Shown here: positions 36,970 to 48,200 of the stretch, one piece after another | Layout: every line of letters begins with the position of its first letter | Numbering within the stretch: the stretch's first letter is position 1 | Assembly: GCA_033239525.1 (NCBI GenBank) | Contig: BSYO01000026.1 | Location: 2,728,001-2,792,000, forward strand | Source: Nepenthes gracilis | Taxonomy: Eukaryota; Streptophyta; Magnoliopsida; Caryophyllales; Nepenthaceae | Direction: 5' to 3' | DNA: 64,000 nucleotides | Translations under genes and position numbers: made by a program | Notes under the pieces: model-generated | What the model was told of the DNA's origin: nothing | Databases searched by the model: none | The model's input: the letters and a program-made list of their open reading frames with translations, nothing else

Positions 36970-39900
36970 TGTAATATCCCAAATTTTAAAAAAAAGTATT
37001 CATAAGTTAGTTTCAATAATTATTCGTAATTACTTTTAGGCTTAAAATCTTATAATTGGACTGACATGTAGGCCTAATAAATTAGATAGATTAATGGATT
37101 GGGCCTGAATATTTGAACCGTTAATTAAAATTTAGATTAAATAGTGATTTAATTATTCGTTGACGAATTATATATATATATGAATAAATAAAATATTAAA
37201 AATTTAGGTTAAGTTCTTAAATAGAGATAATTAGATAACTAACTAAATAATAAATATTTTAAAAAGAGATAAATAAATATACATAAATAAATATATTAAA
37301 CTAATAAATAATAATAATGATAATAATAATAATAATAAATATATTAATAAATAATAATAATAATAAATGTATTAAAAAAATAATAATGGTAATAATAATA
37401 ATAATAAATATATAAATAATAATAATAATAATAATAATAAATATAATAATAACAATAACAACAATAATAATAATAATAATAATAAACAGAAAAAGAAAAG
37501 AGGAAAACAGGGAGAGAGAGAGGGGAGGGAAACGAACGAAGGAGGAAGAGTAGGGAAAGAAAAAGAAAGAAAAGAGGTACGGCAAGCGAGATTTGCGACA
37601 ATGAGGATGAAAAGAGTTGATTTCCCTTTCGTTATTTAAGGAGAAGTTGAGGAAGGTAGTAGGAGAACAAAACCCTAGCTGTCGTTGTGTTCTTCGTTGC
37701 TGCCGCTGCCGTCGAAGTCGCCGTCGTCAATTCGTGGAGTTGCCACCGTTGCCGGAAGAAAAGCAAGGATTGAGGCAAGTAAACCTCTGATGTCGTTTCC
37801 ATTTCAAATCACAGATAAATCCTCGTGAATCCCTCTCTTCCTTTGTATTTCTTGGCTGTGTGTTGTGTCAATTCAAAGCCGATTTGAATCTATCAATCTC
37901 TCTCTCTAATTCCATCAATTTTGATGTGTAAATTGGATGGTGTGTGTTCATTGAGAAATTGATGAGGGAGCAGATGTTAATCTGTTTGTGGCATGTTAAA
38001 AAAAATTGGGTGAGAAAAGAAGGGGCTTCAGACCTGTTTCATTCGAGAATTAGTGGTGAAGGGTTGATAGTATTCGGTGTTTTTGGTCGTGCTCTGATGA
38101 GTGAACGATTTGGAATTGGTGTGTATGTGTGTTAGAAGCGGGGTGTTTGTGTGTGTGGGTGTAGTGAAGCAAAGAGATATGCTTTGTGTGCGTGTGTCGT
38201 GGTGGGTGTGCTTGATAGATTCTTTGTGTGCGTGTGTTGTGGTGTGTGTGAGTAGTAGATTGCTATTACATGTGTATGTGTGCGCGTTGGGTATGAGTGG
38301 TGTGGGTGAACAGTAGGTGATGCTGCGTGAGGGTGAGTGTTGAGAAGCAGCAAGGCTGCTGTGGGTGTAGGGTATGTGTGTGGTGTGTGTATTGTGGAGG
38401 TGTGTGCGTGCGTGAGTTGTGTTGGCAGCACAACTATTGATGCCATGGGTATGCTCGTGGTATGTGGGTGTTGGGCTGCAGTGTATGTGGTTGGCAGAGT
38501 GCTGCCGTGCATGTGTGCGTGACGGTGTGAGCTGGGTGTTGGGAGTCAGTTTGCTGCCAAGTGTGTGTGTATATATATATACATATTTATGTGTGTGTTC
38601 ATATATCTTGCTCCCATGTGTGAGTGAGTGTGGGCTGGAATTGGTGGAAAATGTGGCAGCGTGGGTATGAGTGGCCATTTGTGTGTATATATAGTTATGT
38701 ATGTTGGTGCTCAGGCATTCATGTGTATGGTCATACAAGTATGCTTCAAATTATGGGTGTAAGCACTCATGGATGGCATTTATGATGTGTATCTTTTGTA
38801 TTAGAAATGTATGTTCTATATGTTTAAGTGGGTATATGTATATATTCTAAATTTAAAGGATGATTAAAGAATGAAATTAATGGTGCTGAATATTGTGATA
38901 GAAATCTTGAGAAATTATTTAGAAGGAAATTTAATAAAAATAGACATTGTTGGCCTTAGTTGTAGGTATCGTATCGCAATAGAATGGAAGAATAGTTTAA
39001 TTGTTGCATGTCTCGGTTTGAATTTATTTATTCTTCGTGCTGTGAGAATTCCTTTGTGTTAGATTTGATGACATGAGTACGGTCCTTGGTCAGCACCGAA
39101 CGACATTCCTATCATTGATATTGCAAAGCTTTCTTTGCATTATACTTGCTTGTGTGAGTATTTGAATTGTTGGCTTCCTACGGTTAAGGTTGAGGAAATT
39201 GTGTAAAAACATTGAAATATCTGATCGAATGAGAGGCTTTGGAACTTTAATGTGGCCTACGCTTATCCGATACTGATTTTCGTGTCCTGGTGGTGTTGAG
39301 GTACATTGCCTAGTTCGGCGGAATGCTTATAACCATGTGACCATCGTAGGAGATGATATCAGGGATGTCATTTGGCGAGGGTTATCACGGATGGTATTGG
39401 CATGCTACGGGTACAGTCTCTGGGAGGACTATAGGGGTAGTTGGATACCATGGATAACCTCGTTGCACTTACCCAACCGTTAGGGGCGTAAATGCGCGGT
39501 CTTTGGTTCACGGTGGCAGAATAAGATCCAAGGAGATTATTATTATCTCGTACAGTGGTGACCTCAAAATTGAGTTGATAATCAAATTCTTGATATTTCG
39601 TACAGTGAGTCAAAAGGGATACTTATAACCTAGTGACTATCGTAGGAGATAATATCTGGGATATCATTGGCTAAGGGTACGGAGGTGGTATCGACATGCT
39701 ACGGGTGCAGCCTCTGGGAGGACTGTAGGAGTAGTTGGATACCATGGATAACCTCGTTATACTTACCCAACCGTTGGGAGCGTAAATATGTAGCCATTGG
39801 TTCATGGTAGCAGAATAAGGTCCAAGGAGATTCACTGTGATGTTATATCATTGTTAATACCTCATGAGTTTGGGATTCGGTGGAATCCACGAGTTATATT

Positions 39901-41634
39901 TAGTAGAATCTATGTGACAGATTTTACGCTATCCGGATTCAGTGGAATCCATTTTGTTATTGTTGTTGATGTTTAGGTCGTTCATGCTGATATTCGGACC
40001 AGGGAATCCCTACTTATTCGTGATATCGGATTCCGGGGGATTACTGTTGTTTATTGGCACTCTTGTTATTTTTGGATGTGCGGGTCTTGTGAGACCTATT
40101 TTGCCTAAAGTCGTATTTACGACGTGTTGTAATTTGTTCGAATATAGTAGATGGTTAGAGTGATGTTGAGACTTTATAGTTGGTATCCGAGATTGTTATT
40201 GTTGTATACAATTTTTTATTATTATCACTTGTTGGGTTTTAGCTCATCCTTGTATTTTCTTGGCTCCAGAGTAGACAAGTTGATACCATGATAGAAGAGA
40301 TCGCGTGAGTAGACTCCAAGCAGAGGTGATATCAGAGGTTGAGGCTTTCTGGATAGAGACTTAAAATCCTGGTAGTTTAGTTACTGTTCAACTTTTATTA
40401 GATTTCTCTATGAGGATTGATATTTTTAACATTGAGGTCATTTATTGAAATTATTTGTTATTATTATAGATATTTATGTGATGATACATTTATGATGACT
40501 ATGGATTGCGTCTTAAATAATATTATGGAATTCATTAAAATTATTTGATGACGCGTAATTGATGATTTTGGATGACTTAAGGTTTTCACCGTGACGGTCC
40601 GGGTCGGGTTCGTAGATTCGAGCTCAGGTCGTTATAACTAATGGTATTAGAGAATTAAGGTTCTGTATGAATATTTGAGGATTTAAGTTGATAATGTTTG
40701 AAGATATTAGGCGATGAGTTTTGAAGATTTAGATATAATTCTAATAAATTAAGTCGGAGTAGAGAATGATATATATTTTAGAGGACTTGCAAGGCTTGGT
40801 ATTTGATGTGGTGCTTGCTAAGTGGCTCGAGGACTTAACATATTTATGATTATTCTAGGTCAAGGAGGATCTTGCACATCCTTGAGGACATCCTTGAGGA
40901 CTTACCAGACCATCGGTGATTCTGAATTGTGAAATGTATAATATACTTTAGGTTTAAGGTCTGGGATATTCTAGATCATAAAGAAACTGTTAGGCCAAAG
41001 TATTAGTATAAGTAGGGTTCTAAGTTTTCTAATTTTCAGGATTGTCATGAATACAAAATGCTAGTTCGGGAGACTCCTGCGAAACTTATGATTGCACTTA
41101 TACGGAGTAGCTCAGCTCATAGCACAAGCTATCAATAACCTGGACTTGCGGGCATTAGGCATTGATTGTGTTAATTTTCAAGAACGAAAATCTTTTAAGG
41201 GGGAAAGATTGTAATATTCCAAATTTAAAAAAAATTCATAAGTTAGTTTCGATAATTATTCGTAATTACTTTTAGGCTTAAAATCTTATAATTGAACTGA
41301 CATTTAGGCCTAATAAATTAGATGGATTAATGGATTGGGCCTTAATAATTAAAATTTAGATTAAATAGTGAATTAATAATTCATTGACGAAGTATATATA
41401 TATATATATGAATAAATAAAATATTAAAAATTTAGGTTAAGGTTTTAAATAGAGGTAATTAGATAACTAATTAAATAATAAATATTTTAAAGAGAGATAA
41501 ATAAATATATATAAATAAATATATTAGAAAAATATACTAATAAATAAATAATAATAATAATAATAATAAATAATAATAATGATAAAATAATAATAGTAAA
41601 TAATAATAATAATACTGATGATAATAACAATAAC

Positions 41635-41679
<45 letters not shown>

Positions 41680-41781
41680 CAGAAAAAGAAAAGAGGAAAA
41701 CGGGGGAGAGAGAGAGGAGGGAAACGAACGATGGAGGAGAAGAAGGAAGAGGAGGGAAAGAAAAAGAAAGAAAAGAAGAAG
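36970..41781 (+). mobile_element. Non-autonomous LTR retrotransposon with long LTRs, copy 2
   Basis: Second copy of the element at 1536-6335, carried by the duplication and not an independent insertion. Left LTR starts 36970, purine tract just before 41210, truncated right LTR 41210-41781. The flanks are the same as in copy 1. No gag or pol. The GT-rich block gives a minus-strand open frame of 236 residues (38028-38738), rich in His and Thr, which I do not accept as a gene. Confidence 0.75.
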
Positions 41782-42204
41782 ACCGGATTAACAAAGAAAG
41801 ATTTTTATTTTATGAGAAAGATTTCGATTTGGAGCGTCAAAGGATAAGTTGGGAATTGAGTCCCGTCAATCATCTAACTTATTATTTATAATTTGTGATA
41901 CACAGGTCAAGATTAATAGAGACGAAAATCAGATCCGCTTCAATTTGACCCGTAGCGAAAGATCGAATGACTCCCTAATTTGTACAATAATCCAAATATG
42001 AGGGACGCATCAAGTCGATATAGTTTATTTCTTCTTTGGGAGACAAAAAACTTCAAGCCAAATCGTATCTTAATTATTTCATAAAATACATTACAATAAA
42101 AATAGTAATTAATTAAACATCTAATACAAAACGATAACACTCATCTTATAAACATTCCAATAAGCTTTGACAATATGGAACAATAATGTTTTTGAGTTCC
42201 TGAT
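41782..42204. other. Spacer downstream of PCR gene D
   Basis: Homologous to 6336-6759 and 27447-27869. It probably contains the 3' untranslated region of gene D. Confidence 0.5.
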
Positions 42205-45200
42205 TTATCGGTACATGCCGCCCAGTGCTTGCGGAGCAGTTGCCATTGGCACGCCTTGATTCTGTCTCGTTAAGTTTCCTTGCCACCCTAAGATACGTTC
42301 AAGACAATTGACATTAAGACTCATCTAAATTTGTAAAATTTATCATTTAACTTCTTTGATCTCATTATCCATATCTGTTTTTTCCAAACTATAATCATAA
42401 TTTTTATATTAGTACTGATTTTATGTTCTTATAAAAAAGTCATTGAGTCATCATATATCAGCTTTGTTGCTATTAATTAAAAAAAAACCCTAAAATTAAT
42501 AAACAAATTGGAGAATATTTTATATTTATTTCAAAGAAAAATCAATTTAAAATGTGATCATCAAAATATTTGGAAAAATTGAGAAAGCTATACCAAGGGA
42601 AGGTTCAAATCCACGGTGCTGCAGCTCGCGGTACTCCTGAGTCAAAGCACAACACTCGCACCAGCAATGGATGCAACTGTCACCGCAGCAGCTTGCTGGG
42701 ATTCCATATTGATTTTTAATCTTCGAACGATAAGTGCAAGAGTATACACATTGGCATAGGCACCCTGTTAAGGCTAAAATTAGCGTATATAGGGCCCCGC
42801 TCCCGGCACAAGCTGTGCAAAAAAAACAACAGCAAAAAAAAATTAATAATATTTTAGGGTGGATAGCAGAAGAAATAGTAGTGGTAGCAGAAGAAATTGG
42901 CAATCAAATGAACTTCATTTACGCTTGAGAATGGACTCCATCAAGAGCCTCGTAAAAAGCTCAATTATGCTGGTTTGAAATCAGGTTAATCGTCCCTTTG
43001 CCACCTAATGAATGCATCATTTATCAGGTCAAATATGGGCCCGTTTGATGCTACAACTAGGGCTCCATTATAAGCAAAACTTGAGTCACGCCATGCTGGA
43101 AGTAACCTAACCTGTGTTGGGTTTAGTCACTCCCTTATGGTGTAACTCAACAAATAGGAATATCAGTGGATTTTCGGAGATCAAATTATGCCGGAGTGAA
43201 AATTCGGAGAAGGCTGGACGGTCAATAGAGTTGACTGGTTGAGAAGTCGGACAAAGCTGGACAGTAAACGGACGGTCAACGGTTGGTCAACGGACGGTCA
43301 ACGGTTGGTCAATTGACGATCAACGGACGATCAATATAGTTGATCGTCTAAAGGATCAAGTTGACCGCTTTAGTTGAGGACTCTCAGGACAATTGTGAAG
43401 ACGGTCAACATGATGTTTACCGTTCTGAATGGGATGACGGTCAACAGGATGTTGACCGGTCTGTTTGGAAGGACGGTCAATAAGGTTGACCAGCTTATTA
43501 AGGCAACACAGAGCACCTGCTATATCTAAAAGGGAGTAAGTTGACCTACCTATTTAAGTAACCTTGAAAACTTAAGACAACAGATCTGTCTTCTGATGCT
43601 GCAGGCATGCGCCACCTGCTGCTGAGCTAAAATATACTTCTTGGGAACCGTGCACCAACCATGAATGACGACGTGGCGGTCCAACTGCTGTCAAGTCCTT
43701 TTGTATATTCTTGTATACATATATGAAAAGCAGGTTGGGGGAGTAGCGTAGAGAAGTTGTAAGCAGAGAAAATAGAGCAGAGTGTGAGTGTGTGTGAGAG
43801 TAAGAAGAAAACAGAGGAGAGGAAGAAATCCCAACTGTGTGTGTGTGAGCATTTTCGCATTACTATTTTTGTAATCTCTATCTCATACATAGTACAATTT
43901 TACGGATTTAACGTCCCGTGGTTTTTTCCTTGATTCATAAGGGTTTTCCACGTAAATATCAGTTGTCATTATTCTTCCATTCCTTTTCTTCGATCTCTTT
44001 GTACTTGTGACGGTAGGCCGCCCCATTTTCGGCCAACAAAAAGGACGGCCAAGGAGATCTCATACATAGTGCAACGGGATGACCTGCCTGTTTGAAAGGA
44101 CAGTCAATAAGGTTGACCGGCTTATTAAGGCTACACAGAGCACCTGCTATGTCAGAAAGGGAGTAGGTTGACTTGCCTGTTTAGGTAACCTTGAAAACTC
44201 AAGACAACAGACCTATCTTCTGATGCTGCAGGCATGCGCCACCTGCTACTGAGCTAAAACATACTTCTTGGGTACCGTGCACCAACCATGAATGATGACG
44301 TGGTGGTCCAGCTGCTGTCAAGTCCTTTTGTATATTTTTGTATACTTATATGAATAAGCAGGTTGGGGGAGTAGCGTAGAGAAGTTGTAAGCAGAGAAAA
44401 TAGAGCAGAGTGTGAGTGTGTGTGAGAGTAAGAAGAAAACATAGGAGAGGAAGAAAGCCCAACTGTGTGTGTGTGAGCATTTTTGCCTTACTGTTTTTGT
44501 AATCTCTATCTCATACATAGTGCAATTTTATGGATTTAACGTTCCCTGATTTTTTCCTTGATTCATAAGGGTTTTTCATGTAAATATCGGTTGTCATTAT
44601 TCTTCCATTCTTTTTCTTCGATCTCTTTGTGCTTGTGAGGTAGGCCACCCCATTTCCAGCCAACAAGTGGTATCAGAGAGCAATGTTAAGAACTCTGTTC
44701 TAATGGCGTCGACATCATCGAAGAATCTGCCGTTTAGCGTAGAGCAGTTTAACGAACAGGGTAATTTTATTCTCTGGCAAGAAAGGGTGACAAACGTTCT
44801 CACCAGAGAAGGGACGATAAAGGTGCTGAAGAAGAAGGATGAGAAGCTTGCTAACTTGGCCAATGATGAATGGCAAGATAAGAGAGATCTTGCAAATTGC
44901 ACCATTAAGCTCTGTCTGGCGGACAACACTCTCCAGGAAGTGCTTGGCTTAACTGACCCAACGGAACTCTAGGAGAAGTTGGAGAGCAGGTATAAGTCCA
45001 AGTCATTGACAACCAAGCTTCATATAAAGAAGCAGTTCTATGGCCTACGGTTGTCGGAAGGAGGAAGTTTCGAGAAGTATTTGGATGAGTTTAACCGGGT
45101 ATTAACGCAGATATCCGCCCTTGACGAAGAAATCAATGAGGAGGACAAGGCGTTGGTCCTGCTGATCTCTCTGCCGGCCTCCTTTGATCATATTGTTACA

Positions 45201-48200
45201 ATATTATTGTTTGGCAAGGATACATTAAAATTGGATGAGGTTATTAACTCCCTACTCATGAATGAGTCAAAAAAGTTACAAGGGACCTCGACGTCTGAAG
45301 TAATTATGATTGAATCAAGGGGAAGAAGTAGAGGCCGTGGTTAGAAGCAAGGAGATAAAGTCCGCAGTAAGTCAAGATTAAGGTATCAAAACCTTGAGTG
45401 TCATGTCACCACTGTAGCAAGAAGGGCTACATGAAAAAGTATTATTTCAAATGGAAGCGAAAAAATACGGAAAGGGAAAAAGGTGACAGTGGACGGGCAG
45501 AGGAAAAGTCCTCTGTCTCAGTAGTCACAACAGGTGACCTCCTGCTGACAAGTGAAGGAGACGTGGTAAATGTGACGGACGAGGAGTCCGGCTGGGTGAT
45601 TGACTTCGGTGCCACCTTACACGTCACGTCTAGAAGGCAGCTATTCACATCCTATACTCCCGGAGACTTTGGAGTAATAAGGATGGGGAATGAAGGAACA
45701 TCTTCGGTTGTAGGCAAAGGAGATGTCGTCCTGATCACAAATAACGGGACGAAATTGATATTGAAGAACGTACGTCATGTTCCTGACATTCGGCTGAATG
45801 TCATCTCAGCCGGTTGCCTGGATGATGCATGTTATTGTAATACCTTCTGTGAAGGCAAGTGAAAGCTAACAAGAGAGTCTCTTGTTGTAGCAAGAGGAAA
45901 GAAGGCCTCCGGCCTATATGTGATAAAGGTCTGTGTAGTGGCAAGAGATGTGAATGCCACAACCAGCATTGGGACGATGGACCTATGGCATAGAAGGCTA
46001 AGCCACATGAGTAATGAAGGGTTGTCCTACATGGCCAAGAAAGGCTTAATCACTGGAGCAAAGGAGGAAGGACAAAAAATGTGTCCTCATTGCTTGGCTG
46101 AAAAGCAAAGGAGAGTCTCATGGAGACTTGTCCGGCCCAAAGGCAGAGCTCCTAGAACTAGTTCACACAGACGTGTGTGGGCCATTCAGAGAAAAGTCTT
46201 TTAGTGGAGCCCAATATTTTATTTCTTTCATTGACGACTGCTCAAGAAGACCGTGGGTCTACCTACTAAAGACCAAAGATCAGGTTCTTGGTATCTTTGA
46301 GCAGTTCTATACTCTTGTGGAGCGTCAGACAGGGAAAAAATTAAAGGCCGTCCGTAATGACAATGGCGGCGAATACTTGGGCCCTTTTGATGCCTACTGC
46401 AGATCACATGGTATTAGGCACCAAATGACACCACCCAAAACTCCACAGTTGAATGGAGTGGCAGAACGGATAAATCGTACGCTCTTAGAGAGAGTATGCT
46501 GCATGCTTTCCGAAGCAAAGCTTCATGCTTCGTTCTTGGCAGAAGCACTCCAGACGGCGGCCTACATAATCAACAAGTCGTCCAGTAAATCTCTAATGGG
46601 TGAAGTAGCGGAGAAGATATGGACGGGCAAGGAGCCGTCCTATGATCATTTGCGAGTGTTTGGATGCAAAGCATTCGTGCATGTCCCAAAAGACGAAAGG
46701 ACAAAGCTGGAGCCAAAGACGACGCAGTGCATCTTTTTGGGCTACCGGGAAAATGAACTGGGTTACCAATTCTATGATCCAATTACCAGAAAACTCGTCC
46801 GGTTTAGGGACGTAACTTTCGTTAAGAATGAGACGATTGAAGACATTGGTAGAGATGCCAATTGTGACGATAAGCAAACGGATTAGGAAAGCACTGAAAT
46901 TGTCCGTTCAGCATCATTGGAAGGAGATAATCCAGGTCAGGAGACGGTTGAGGAAAATGAAGAGGAGGTAGTGGCTCGGATGACACTATTGATGGAATCA
47001 TACCTCAACCGGTAGGGAATGTCCCTGTTAGACGGTCCTCACGCAACAGACGACCGTCCGTCCGTCTATCACCAAATGAATAGTCATGCTCACTGATGCT
47101 AGAGAGCCCAAGGACTATGAAGGGGCAATGAAGGACGATAGTAAAGAGGATTGACTGGAAGCCATGAAGGAGGAGATGAACTCCCTTTATGAAAATCACA
47201 CATTCGACTTGGTAAAACTTTCTAAGGGGAAAAAGGCTCTCAAGAACAAATGGGTCTATCTCTTGAAGTAGGACGAGAATACCAAGAAGCCTAAATACAA
47301 GGCACGGTTGGTGGGGAAGGGCTTCAGTTAAAAAAGGGGATTGATTTTGATGAGATCTTTACCCCGATTGTTAAAATGTCCTCCGTCCGGGTAGTGCTGG
47401 GCCTGGCTGCTGCCTAGGACTTAGAGGTGAAACAGATGGACGTCCGAACTACATTCCTCCATGGTGAGTTTGAGGAGGAGATCTATATGAAATAACCGGA
47501 GGGGTTCAAAGTCAAAGGGAAGGAGAAACGTGTTTGTCGTCTAAGAAAAAGTTTGTACGGATTAAAGCAAGCTCCTAGGCAATGGTACAAAAAATTTGAG
47601 TCAGTCATGATCAGTCAGGGGTATCGACGGACAACTGTGACCATTGTGTATTTGTACAGAAATTCTCAGATGATGACTTTGTTGTTCTTCTCCTTTACGT
47701 AAACGACATGCTGATCGTCAGACGCAACAGAGACCGGATAAAGGAGTTGAAGGACTAACTTGGACGGTCATTTGTCATGAAGGACTTTTGATCAGCTAAG
47801 TAAATTCTGGGAGTCAGAATCCTACACGATCGGAAAGTAAGGAAGTTGTGGTTGTCTCAAGAGAACTATCCTGAGAAAGTGCTCCGATGATTCAGCATGG
47901 AAAAATCAAAGCCCGTGAGTACACCGTTAGCAAATCACTACAGGCTGAGCACTCGTCAATGCCCGACTACGGATGACAAGAAGAAATACATGAAAAGCAT
48001 TCCCAACTCATCGGCTGTGGGAAGCCTGATGTATGCCCTAGTATGCACCAGACTGGACATAGCTCATGCCGTCGGGACAGTTAACCGATTTCTGTCCAAT
48101 CCAAAAAAGGAGCACTAGTCCGCAGTGAAGTGGATCATGAGATATATTCGGGGTACTTCCAAGAGGTGCTTGTGTCTTGAAAGTGACAAATCGCAGTTGG

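Larger units (their letters stand above)
35424..42640. repeat. Large segmental duplication, copy 2
   Basis: Near-identical to 1-7194 in the same orientation, including the unit head (35424-36969), the long-LTR element and the 3' half of a PCR gene. Small differences, such as a changed PCR-flank TA run and a few indels in the microsatellites, show that the copies are no longer identical. Confidence 0.9.

Noticed and set aside
38028..38738. Minus-strand open frame of 236 residues rich in His and Thr (and similar frames at 2540-3300)
   Set aside because: It lies in the GT-rich block of an LTR; several frames are open at once, the two copies differ by frame-changing indels, and the composition explains it.
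43221..43545. The GACGGTCAAC repeats considered as a CRISPR-like or satellite array
   Set aside because: Spacing is irregular, repeats are about ten bases and degenerate, and the segment lies inside an LTR of a plant retrotransposon.
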